From Ruminiclostridium cellulolyticum H10 (GTDB lineage: Bacteria; Bacillota; Clostridia; Acetivibrionales; DSM-1351), in the NCBI RefSeq assembly GCF_000022065.1, contig NC_011898.1, positions 310,001 to 374,000 on the forward strand: a stretch of 64,000 nucleotides of DNA. The letters run 5' to 3'. The notes under the pieces were generated by a model, which was given only the letters and a program-made list of their open reading frames with translations, was not told where the DNA came from and made no database searches. Positions 17,909 to 27,421 of this stretch are shown here, piece after piece. Numbering within the stretch: position 1 is the first letter of the stretch; every line of letters starts with the position of its first letter. The translations under genes were made by a program, and so were the position numbers.

Positions 17909-20629
17909 ATGAATCTAATTAAGCTGAAAAATGTTAAAGGGAAAAAACTCATTTCAAGGGCAGCTGCAGCAATACTTAGTATGACGCTGATCAGCCAGAC
18001 ATTAGCTGTCGGTGCTGCAAATGAGAAGATTATAAATTCTTTTAATGCAGTTCCAACGGGACAGGCAATTATAAATAATCTTAAATACACAGATATAGCT
18101 GGTCTTGACAATAATTCTAAAAATTCAATATTCCAAAACGGGTCCTTGGGAATTTACATATCGCCCGGTAGCAAGAAATTTAATCCAAAAGGGTATATTA
18201 CTAAAGAGATGGCTCTTTATTTAATATATACCGCTGCAAACAGAGTCAGTGAAGTAGATGAACAGGGGCAGGCACTTAACACCGACCGTCCTGTAAAGAA
18301 AACAAATCCGCAGGATGTCCTGTTTGATGGAAGCTTGCAGTTGGCAGCAAATGATGGACTTATATCCGAAACGGATTTAGCTGACGCGATGCAGGCAAAT
18401 CAGAAAACACTTGGTGCCTCAGACTTTAAGAGAAATTCCCCTGTACAAAGACAGGAATTTGCAACATGGATTGCAAAGGCACTGATGATACCACCTGAAC
18501 CACAACAGCAGGAGCTGCTGAATAACTTTTCTGATTGGAAAAGTTGTAAACCGGAAAACGTACCTTATCTTGAGGCCGTACTCCGGGCAAAAGTCATGAA
18601 CGGAAACGGCTCGGGCAAATTCCTTCCTCAAGGTATGGTTACAAGACAGCAAGCCGCAGCAATTCTTAAAAATGCAGAGAATATTATATTGCCTCTTAGA
18701 GACCTTGAACAAAGAAATGCAACTGTAGAAGGTATTCAGTCAGGAAGGGACAGTTCCAACGGAAGCACGACTGACTACAATACAATAACAATAAGAAACT
18801 CCGACGGACTTCTGGACGAAATTACCGTAACTAAAAGCAGCAGAAAGCCTGTATCCAATACAAATGAATTAACAGGTTCTGCTACTGCTTCATACAGCTC
18901 GGAACTGCCCGTATTCAAAAATGGAAAGATAACAGGTTCGTCAGACTTAAAAGCAGGCGACCGTATACAGTACATATCAGGCACTGAGGACAAGATTGTC
19001 AGGTACGTACGTGTTCTGGCAAAGAATGAAGTTGCTCCCGAAGAGGTAGAAAAAGGATTATATGCTGGAATAGTCGAGGAAAACAACCCACAGCTGGGTT
19101 ATATTACTTTATATAACGAGGATGGAACAGGAAAAACTCCTCTAGCACTTTCAAAGATTAGAACGTATAACTACGCAGATCCTAACGATATAAAGGCATA
19201 TAAAAACCATGTAGAAGCCCGACTTGATGATATCGAAGCGGGAGATACTGTGTTCATAAGGGTTGATTCAAACAACTTGGTTACTTCTGTAAGTGGTGTG
19301 GACAATTACACTGTGAGATACGGAAAAATTATTTCCAAAAAGCTAAGTTCTATAATTGTAGAAGCTGATAAAAAGCAGCAGACCTATAATATAGACCGTG
19401 CAAATGTAATCAAGGATGGGAAGCTTGTAAAATACAGTCAGCTTAAAGACGGGGATAGTGTAAAGCTTCTGATAAATGAAGCACCAAATATGACAGTATT
19501 AAAAGAAATCACCGTAGAAGGTGGCGATAAGCTTGTATCAAATGTATATAAGGGAACCTTTGATTACTACAATAGCATATCAAATACAATATTTATGAAT
19601 GATCCATGGACTCTTAGAAACGGACAGTGGGTGAAAGAAACCAACGGTTCAAAGGTAATTGAGCTTGGAAATGGTTTTACTGCATATTTCGACGGACAAA
19701 AAAGAGCATTAAAGGACCTTACACTGTTAAAGGATAACACCGTATATATTGCAAGTGAAAAGGACTATGGAAACGACGAGCTTGCGGTTGTAGCTTCATT
19801 TACAGACAGTACGGACAAGGAAGTACCGTATGATGACAAGGTTTATATAACCGCAACAAATAGATTTGTACTTGAGAAGAATTTTGTAAATATTACATAT
19901 AATCCCGGAACAATTGTTATTAAGGATGGACGCCTTGTTCAGGGAAGCAGTGTTTCAACTGACGATTACGCTTATGTTATGGCAAACAGAGACAACTCCG
20001 GCAGCAACAGTACTATAGTTGCAGGAGTGGTTTCAATAGAACAGAGGCCGGGAACAGAGGCCGTTCAGCTGTACAGAGGAAGAATCAGCAGTATAGACGA
20101 ATACAAGACGGTGACACTGGAATCCTATTCAAGGCTCAACGGTACAAACTGGGTTTATGCAAATACTCCAATGACCTTTAACCTGTCCTCCAACACGCGT
20201 ATTACTGATACGGATGGAATCGTAGGTCAGGGCGACTTTACCGATGAAAAAACGCAAGGTACCTTTAGTGGCAGGACTGTTTACATATTGGGTGACGGTA
20301 CTGATGCTGTAGAAATAAGTACGGCACCATTTGGTAACTTTAATATTCAAGGTATAGTAAGCAATACTGTAGGGGGAACTGTAGCTGAAGATGGAACGGT
20401 TATACAGGAGCCACAGTCAATTATTTTAAAAAACTGCAGGTACTACAATACTTCGGCACACCTGTGGGTAAGCAAGGGGGACAGTAATTTTAACATTCTC
20501 ACAAATTCACTGATCCTCAAAAACAACAAAAAGATTAATCCTTCTGACCTGAAAAAAGGTGATTCAATACGGGTACTGAAAAAGGACAATGCAGTTATAG
20601 GGGATGCATATATAGTAATAGTTGAATAA
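17909..20629 (+). CDS. Large SLH-domain surface protein with repeated small beta domains
   Basis: A 906-residue exported protein. The N-terminus has a basic start and a hydrophobic stretch (about residues 16-35, SRAAAAILSMTLISQTLAVGA) consistent with a signal peptide. Residues 45-260 hold three SLH repeats, recognised by FNPKGYITKEMALYLIYTAA, NSPVQRQEFATWIAKAL, and FSDWKSCKPENVPYLEAVL followed by FLPQGMVTRQQAAAILKNA. The remaining 640 residues look like five or six degenerate beta-rich repeats, each opening with a Gly-X-Ile strand (GIVEENN, GKIISKK, GTFDYYN, GRISSID, GIVSNTV) and several containing a LKxGDxV turn (LKDGDSVKLL, LKKGDSIRVL). I do not recognise these repeats. It is 25 bp upstream of another SLH gene and probably co-transcribed with it and the protease. 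Confidence 0.8.
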   Translation: MNLIKLKNVKGKKLISRAAAAILSMTLISQTLAVGAANEKIINSFNAVPTGQAIINNLKYTDIAGLDNNSKNSIFQNGSLGIYISPGSKKFNPKGYITKEMALYLIYTAANRVSEVDEQGQALNTDRPVKKTNPQDVLFDGSLQLAANDGLISETDLADAMQANQKTLGASDFKRNSPVQRQEFATWIAKALMIPPEPQQQELLNNFSDWKSCKPENVPYLEAVLRAKVMNGNGSGKFLPQGMVTRQQAAAILKNAENIILPLRDLEQRNATVEGIQSGRDSSNGSTTDYNTITIRNSDGLLDEITVTKSSRKPVSNTNELTGSATASYSSELPVFKNGKITGSSDLKAGDRIQYISGTEDKIVRYVRVLAKNEVAPEEVEKGLYAGIVEENNPQLGYITLYNEDGTGKTPLALSKIRTYNYADPNDIKAYKNHVEARLDDIEAGDTVFIRVDSNNLVTSVSGVDNYTVRYGKIISKKLSSIIVEADKKQQTYNIDRANVIKDGKLVKYSQLKDGDSVKLLINEAPNMTVLKEITVEGGDKLVSNVYKGTFDYYNSISNTIFMNDPWTLRNGQWVKETNGSKVIELGNGFTAYFDGQKRALKDLTLLKDNTVYIASEKDYGNDELAVVASFTDSTDKEVPYDDKVYITATNRFVLEKNFVNITYNPGTIVIKDGRLVQGSSVSTDDYAYVMANRDNSGSNSTIVAGVVSIEQRPGTEAVQLYRGRISSIDEYKTVTLESYSRLNGTNWVYANTPMTFNLSSNTRITDTDGIVGQGDFTDEKTQGTFSGRTVYILGDGTDAVEISTAPFGNFNIQGIVSNTVGGTVAEDGTVIQEPQSIILKNCRYYNTSAHLWVSKGDSNFNILTNSLILKNNKKINPSDLKKGDSIRVLKKDNAVIGDAYIVIVE

Positions 20630-20654
20630 CAGATAAAATATGGAGGTACTTAAA

Positions 20655-22259
20655 TTGCGGAACACATTTTACCAAAGAAATAAGAAATACAGTATATTAA
20701 CAAAGACTGCAGGATTTGTCGTGTCGGCTGCCTTAATAATCGGAATGGCAACACCCGGCACTGCATATGCACTCCGGGGAGACAGTGGGTACGAAGGAGG
20801 TATTTCCTCTGGAGAAAATCCCAATGTAACAGTAACATTAACAACAAGCAAAATCAGTTATCAGTATCAGGAGCCTTTTTTCCTTACAGGGGTTCCTATA
20901 GTTCTTACAGGAACAATGACTGTAAATAAGAAACTTAATACCGATTCCAAAACAGGTGTTCAGACACTTACTACAACATACGATTATAATGTACCTAATT
21001 CAAACAATAATTCCTTGGTAAGAAAGATAGTAATGACGACCACAATTACCCCAAGAGACAATGGTCAGAAAACAGAGACAACTAAGCTGACAAGCGCCTC
21101 TGAAACGTTAAAACTTAATGGAGTTAGCTATTATATTTCAAAAAGTAATCCCAACGATTATATGATATCCAAAGCTATAACCAATGACTATCAGCCTGCT
21201 GTAAGCTATTTTGCAGGTACTCTCATAGGCAAGAAAACCTACCATGTAGGCAGTAGCACTAGTCCGAATACAATTGTAGTGGATTCCACATGTAATACAG
21301 TGGGCTACGATGAATACTGGAGTACTGCTGAAACCCAGATAATAAAACAGACTATTACCAGCCGCAAGGGAGGCCAGGCAGCAATAGTCCTTGGAAACGC
21401 AAATATAGACATATCAACGACTACGACAAAACAACTGAAATACTATGAAAATCAGCCTGAGCAAATCAGCTTTGAAGGAGGCTATTATAAGACACAGTAT
21501 AACGAAAATGTATTAAAATATACAGCAAACCTTAAAGAGCTTGATAAAAATGGGGTGCCTACAAGTAAAACCGTTACATATACCAGAAGCCTCAAACTTG
21601 AGAGCTTTCCCTTTAATGACCCGTTGGTTGCACCCAATCTGAAAAAGATAAAAGGTCATCCAGCAGAGGAGAGCATGGCTATAATGTTTGGTCTTGAGGC
21701 ATACAAGAATATAGACAGCTTTAACCCACAGGAATACATGAGTAGAGGCGAGTTTATCGACGCTTTCTCAAAGGTAGCACCTGCGGTACCTCTGGACCCG
21801 GTTTTTAAGCCTAAGACAACCAAAAGCTCCAGCAGGAAGAAAGCTCCCGTGGTATTGCTTTTCAAGGATGTTCCTGAGAAAAACAAGTATTTTTCAAGTA
21901 TAAATGATGCTGCAAACAGAGGAATTGTGTCAACGGGAGGTAATTTCAGGCCGGATGCAAAAATAACCTTGGCAGAAGCAGTTACCATGATGATAAATTC
22001 GCTGGGACTAAAAGGACTTGCTCCCAACCCGTCACCTGTCACAAGATTCAAGGATAACGACAAGATACCGGGCTATGCAAGGGCCCCAATGTATGTTGCC
22101 GAAAAAATAGGCTTAATTCAGGAGGACAGCAGGGGGTATATTTATCCGACAGCTAAAATAACAAAGGCAAATGCGGCCAGAATTATGAAAGTATATATTG
22201 AATATATGAACAGCGGAATACGTAAAGAGTATATGGAGCGTATTATCAGCTACAAATAA
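20655..22259 (+). CDS. Secreted protein with C-terminal SLH repeats
   Basis: I choose the TTG at 20655 (MRNTFYQRNKKYS) because GGAGG at 20642-20646 is 8 bases upstream and overlaps the alternative ATG at 20640. The product is 534 residues: signal peptide (TAGFVVSAALIIGMATPGTAYA|L), a beta-rich region of about 310 residues with many Thr and Ser that I do not recognise, and three C-terminal SLH-type repeats (FNPQEYMSRGEFIDAFSKV; FRPDAKITLAEAVTMMINSL; YPTAKITKANAARIMKVYI). It is probably a wall-anchored surface protein. It follows the large SLH gene by 25 bp and precedes a secreted protease gene by 26 bp, which suggests a three-gene surface operon. Confidence 0.8.
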   Translation: MRNTFYQRNKKYSILTKTAGFVVSAALIIGMATPGTAYALRGDSGYEGGISSGENPNVTVTLTTSKISYQYQEPFFLTGVPIVLTGTMTVNKKLNTDSKTGVQTLTTTYDYNVPNSNNNSLVRKIVMTTTITPRDNGQKTETTKLTSASETLKLNGVSYYISKSNPNDYMISKAITNDYQPAVSYFAGTLIGKKTYHVGSSTSPNTIVVDSTCNTVGYDEYWSTAETQIIKQTITSRKGGQAAIVLGNANIDISTTTTKQLKYYENQPEQISFEGGYYKTQYNENVLKYTANLKELDKNGVPTSKTVTYTRSLKLESFPFNDPLVAPNLKKIKGHPAEESMAIMFGLEAYKNIDSFNPQEYMSRGEFIDAFSKVAPAVPLDPVFKPKTTKSSSRKKAPVVLLFKDVPEKNKYFSSINDAANRGIVSTGGNFRPDAKITLAEAVTMMINSLGLKGLAPNPSPVTRFKDNDKIPGYARAPMYVAEKIGLIQEDSRGYIYPTAKITKANAARIMKVYIEYMNSGIRKEYMERIISYK

Positions 22260-22285
22260 GAAACCTGCTTGGAGGACATTGAAAA

Positions 22286-23752
22286 ATGAACAAGTTTAGA
22301 AGGATTACGGTATTATTCCTTGTAATATCCATATCTCTTATGGTATTTACTTCTACAGCCTTTTCAGCTGACAGTAAAACTACCGATGGAGAATATCTGC
22401 AAAGCATTATTGACCTTATAAAGCAGAAATATAACGGGAATATCACAGATGATGAGCTTTTACAGGGAGCCTTAAAGGGAATGTTTAATACTTTGGACCA
22501 ATATTCCCAATACTATACTCCTGAGGAATTCGAAGAATTCTACGGTTCCCTTGAAGGAGCAGTCGAAGGAGTAGGTATTTCGATTGAGAAAATTGATAAC
22601 AATCTGATAGTTAACAAGGTATTTGCAAATTCTCCTGCCAAGAAGGCCGGAGTTCTTTCTGGAGACAGGATAGTGCAGGTTAATGGAGAGTCTGTTCAGG
22701 GAAAAGAACTAAATGAGGTTGTTTCAAAGATAAAAGGTATGTCTGGTACAAAAGTAAAGCTAGGCATAATGAGACAGGGTACAAAGAACCTGATTACACT
22801 TGAAATGTACAGGGCACAGGTTGACTTGCCAAGTGTACATTACGAGTTAAGAGGAAACATAGGATATATTCATATAGATTCATTCAGCCAAAACTCTTCA
22901 AAAGGCGTTTCGGAAGCTTTAAAATATTTTGACGGTAAAAAGGTTACCAGGATTGTTCTGGATTTACGGAATAATCCGGGAGGATATCTGGATCAGGCTA
23001 TAGCAATTGCCCGGTATTTTGTGCCCAAAGGAATAATTACAACTCTTGATTATAAAGACACATTATTAGAGGATAAAATATATTACTCTGATTTAGAGAA
23101 GGTAAAGTACAGCCTTGCCGTACTGGTTAATGAAAACACAGCCAGTGCTGCTGAAATACTTACAGGGGCTATAAAGGATACAAAAGCCGGAGTGGTAATC
23201 GGAAGTAAAACCTTTGGAAAGGCGAAGGTTCAGGAATCCATACCAATTTTGACTGATGAGGCCTTTTCTAAGTTTAATGAGGGCAGCGAGAAAAAGTCTG
23301 CAAACGCATATGACTTTAAATCATATATGACTGATTTATCAGGGTGGGCAAAGATGACAATAGGCTTGTATTATACACCGAACGGCAATTGCATTGACTT
23401 GAAGGGTATTGAGCCGGAGATAAAAATAAAGGAACCAACACCCTTCGGAATACATGTGAATCTGTTAGAGCCTATGTCCGTTACGGTGAAGCCTTCACTT
23501 GGAACTCAGTATTATGATGTGTTAAGTGCAGAATGTGTATTAAAGCTTTTGAACTACAATATAGGCACACCTGACTACATATTAGATGCAAATTCTGTAG
23601 AAGCTATAAAAAAGTTCCAGAAGAGTAATAAGTTGAGCAGTTCGGGTATTCTTGATTTTACTACTCAAAAGCTTCTAAACAAAAAGATAGCTGATATTAA
23701 ACTAAAGCAGGATAAAGTATATTCCAGAGCTATATCCGAGTTAATGAAATAA
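22286..23752 (+). CDS. S41 carboxy-terminal processing protease with PDZ and peptidoglycan-binding domains
   Basis: A 488-residue exported serine protease of the CtpA/CtpB family. Residues 1-27 are a signal peptide (ending AFS|AD). A PDZ domain covers about 85-175 (VGISIEK, SPAKKAGVLSGDRIVQVNG). The S41 core has LDLRNNPGGYLDQAI, then NENTASAAEILTGA with nucleophile Ser287, and KTFGKAKVQ with general-base Lys312. Between that Lys and the YYTPNG strand is an insertion of about 40 residues not usual in the family. The C-terminus (about 405-480) is a peptidoglycan-binding module (LDANSVEAIKKFQKSNKL). It probably processes surface or spore proteins; its place after two SLH genes suggests they could be substrates. 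ATG with GGAGG upstream. Confidence 0.9.
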   Translation: MNKFRRITVLFLVISISLMVFTSTAFSADSKTTDGEYLQSIIDLIKQKYNGNITDDELLQGALKGMFNTLDQYSQYYTPEEFEEFYGSLEGAVEGVGISIEKIDNNLIVNKVFANSPAKKAGVLSGDRIVQVNGESVQGKELNEVVSKIKGMSGTKVKLGIMRQGTKNLITLEMYRAQVDLPSVHYELRGNIGYIHIDSFSQNSSKGVSEALKYFDGKKVTRIVLDLRNNPGGYLDQAIAIARYFVPKGIITTLDYKDTLLEDKIYYSDLEKVKYSLAVLVNENTASAAEILTGAIKDTKAGVVIGSKTFGKAKVQESIPILTDEAFSKFNEGSEKKSANAYDFKSYMTDLSGWAKMTIGLYYTPNGNCIDLKGIEPEIKIKEPTPFGIHVNLLEPMSVTVKPSLGTQYYDVLSAECVLKLLNYNIGTPDYILDANSVEAIKKFQKSNKLSSSGILDFTTQKLLNKKIADIKLKQDKVYSRAISELMK

Positions 23753-23788
23753 TTGGAATGAAAAAAACAAGTAATTCAAATAAATATA

Positions 23789-23817
23789 TTGACCTTTGTT
23801 TTGCCAAAATATAAAAT
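23789..23817 (+). promoter_or_regulatory. Candidate sigma-A promoter of pyrG
   Basis: TTGACC at 23789 and TAAAAT at 23812 are 17 bases apart. This leaves a leader of about 105 bases before the pyrG start. I saw no obvious pyrimidine attenuator hairpin in it. Confidence 0.55.
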
Positions 23818-23898
23818 ATTAAAAGTATGAGTAAGATGGATAAGTATTGTCTTATTCAAAAACAAAATAATTAAACAATACATTCCTATATATTGTAA

Positions 23899-25533
<1,635 letters not shown>

Positions 25534-25544
25534 ATATATATAAA

Positions 25545-25600
25545 GAAGGGCTGTTGCACAATGAGAAAAATATTCACTGGGCAGCAGTCCTTTTTTTATT
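25545..25600 (+). terminator. Rho-independent terminator after pyrG
   Basis: GGGCTGTTGC (from 25548) pairs with GCAGCAGTCC using wobbles, followed by seven T. The left arm shares the word GGGCTGTTGCA with the long inverted repeat at 30155. Confidence 0.8.
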
Positions 25601-25625
25601 TAAGAAATCAATATTTTCTTTTCTT

Positions 25626-25655
25626 GTATAATTAATCTTAAATTTGACAACAATT
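25626..25655 (+). promoter_or_regulatory. Candidate forespore promoter upstream of spoIIR
   Basis: GTATA at 25626 and GACAACAATT at 25646, 15 bases apart, partly match the sigma-F pattern. A second possible -10 is GGACATAATT at 25690, which lacks a good -35. spoIIR is a sigma-F gene in Bacillus. Confidence 0.25.
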
Positions 25656-25772
25656 ATTCATATAGAGTTATTTACTAATTATGAGTAGCGGACATAATTT
25701 TAGAAATTTAAAAACAATTTATGTTAATGCTAGTTAAAAAAAGGAACATTGGGGAATATGGAGGGGTATCAT

Positions 25773-26459
25773 ATGAATAAGAGTTTGTCACTAAAACCAA
25801 CTAAAATTTTAAGCGTATGTATAACAATAGCAATTTTGATAGTGTTTTCTTTATGGATGCTGTCTTACACTTATGCTGAAGACGTAAATGCAGGACTTTC
25901 ACAGAATCTCGTAAGACTTCATGTAATAGCGAATAGTGACTCTGCATCAGACCAGGCACTAAAGCTCAAGGTAAGAGATGAAATTATCGAGTATATGAAG
26001 GAAAAGTTATCAGATTCGAGAAATATAGATCAGACAAAAGAAATAATAAATCAAAATTTACTTAATATTGAAAATATATCAAAAGAAGTAATTAAGAAAA
26101 ATAGTAGTAATTATTCGGTAAAGGCTTCGTTAGGGAACTATTCATTTCCTACAAAGACATATGGGGATATTGCTCTCCCTGCGGGAAAATATCAGGCATT
26201 AAGAATAGTTATCGGTCAGGGAAGCGGAGCAAACTGGTGGTGTGTACTTTTTCCGCCTCTATGTTTTATTGATGCAACACATGGAACTATTCCCGATTCT
26301 GTAAAGCAAAATCTTAAAACCTCACTGTCGGATGAGGAATACAAGCTTATTACTACATCTGATGAAGAAATACCTGTAAAAATTAAATTCAAGCTGGTTG
26401 AATTTCTTGAAGGTTCAAAAGTAAAATTGTCCGGAGTAATAAACAAAATGTTTAATTAA
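25773..26459 (+). CDS. spoIIR: Stage II sporulation protein R
   Basis: SpoIIR is the secreted forespore signal that triggers SpoIIGA to process pro-sigma-E in the mother cell. I choose the ATG at 25773 with GGAGGGG upstream; an in-frame TTG at 25749 lies before that ribosome site. The 228-residue protein has an N-terminal signal or anchor segment (about residues 13-32, SVCITIAILIVFSLWMLSY), then the family signature LVRLHVIANSDSASDQ followed by LKLKVRDEI, and later NWWCVLFPPLCFID, a typical SpoIIR block. It stands alone between two terminators, consistent with independent forespore-specific expression. Confidence 0.93.
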   Translation: MNKSLSLKPTKILSVCITIAILIVFSLWMLSYTYAEDVNAGLSQNLVRLHVIANSDSASDQALKLKVRDEIIEYMKEKLSDSRNIDQTKEIINQNLLNIENISKEVIKKNSSNYSVKASLGNYSFPTKTYGDIALPAGKYQALRIVIGQGSGANWWCVLFPPLCFIDATHGTIPDSVKQNLKTSLSDEEYKLITTSDEEIPVKIKFKLVEFLEGSKVKLSGVINKMFN

Positions 26460-26472
26460 ATCCTCCTGTTTT

Positions 26473-26511
26473 AAAAAGCTATGTAGTATTGTTTTCTGCA
26501 TAGCTTTTTCT
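26473..26511 (+). terminator. Rho-independent terminator after spoIIR
   Basis: AAAAAGCTATG (26473) and CATAGCTTTTT (26499) are exact reverse complements around a 15-base loop. Confidence 0.85.
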
Positions 26512-26601
26512 GTTGTAAAGAATTAATTATTCTAATTTTGGTAAGTACTGATATAATTTAATTAATATAATAAATTTATATCATTGGAATGGTGGTACTT
26601 T

Positions 26602-27297
26602 ATGTTAATTATAAATTGGTTTAGCAGTAACTCGGAGTTTTATTTGTCAATGATAATAAGGTTGGCATTGGCTTGCCTACTTGGCGGTTTCATAGGCTTT
26701 GAAAGAGAACATGTACATAGGCCCGCCGGTTTTAGAACACACATACTTGTTTGTGTTGGTTCAGCTCTGGTAATGATAACTTCTGAATATATCTATTACC
26801 ATTTTTCTTCCCATGTAAATACCGATCCGGCACGACTGGGAGCACAAGTCATCAGCGGAATCGGCTTTCTGGGGGCAGGAACAATAATAAAAGAAGGAAT
26901 AAGTGTCAAGGGACTGACTACAGCAGCAAGTCTGTGGGCAGTATCCTGTGTGGGGATAGCTATAGGAATAGGATTTTACAGCGGAGCCTTTATTGCTACT
27001 GCATTTATTTTTCTTACACTTGTTGTAGCAAAAAAGACACAGAGCAGAAGGACTGTTAAAAAAAGCCTACGTTTGTATGTGCATACCCAAATTAAAAAGG
27101 GCGAAGTAAACAAGCTTTCAATGATTATTCAGGAAATGGGAGCTGTAATCAAAAAGACGGACTTTATAAGCAGTGAGAGGGATGGGGAAATGGTTATCAG
27201 GTTCACTTTAGATTCCAGTATGGAGGTTTCGATTGCGGAGATTATAGAAGCTATTCTTTGCAACGACGCAGTAAGGCGGGTTTACGAGGAAATCTAG
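26602..27297 (+). CDS. MgtC/SapB family membrane protein
   Basis: I choose the ATG at 26602, which has GGTGG about 7 bases upstream; a TTG at 26584 is less likely. The 231-residue protein has an N-terminal membrane domain of about five helices with the MgtC signature block LACLLGGFIGFEREHVHRPA and GFRTHILVCVGSALVMI, followed by GIGFLGAGTIIKEG and GLTTAASLWAVSCVGIAIG. The last 80 residues form an ACT-like soluble domain. In pathogens MgtC inhibits the F-type ATPase and helps growth in low Mg2+; in soil clostridia the role is unproven. The P-type ATPase gene downstream suggests a loose link to divalent-cation homeostasis. Confidence 0.88.
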   Translation: MLIINWFSSNSEFYLSMIIRLALACLLGGFIGFEREHVHRPAGFRTHILVCVGSALVMITSEYIYYHFSSHVNTDPARLGAQVISGIGFLGAGTIIKEGISVKGLTTAASLWAVSCVGIAIGIGFYSGAFIATAFIFLTLVVAKKTQSRRTVKKSLRLYVHTQIKKGEVNKLSMIIQEMGAVIKKTDFISSERDGEMVIRFTLDSSMEVSIAEIIEAILCNDAVRRVYEEI

Positions 27298-27421
27298 TAT
27301 ATTTCTTATAAATAAACATAATATCTCAATGGACAACGGGTAAAATCTTGTACTATTTTTGTATTCCCTTGAATAGACATATTCGTAGAATACAAGAAAG
27401 GTGATTTTCAAAGGTGACAAG

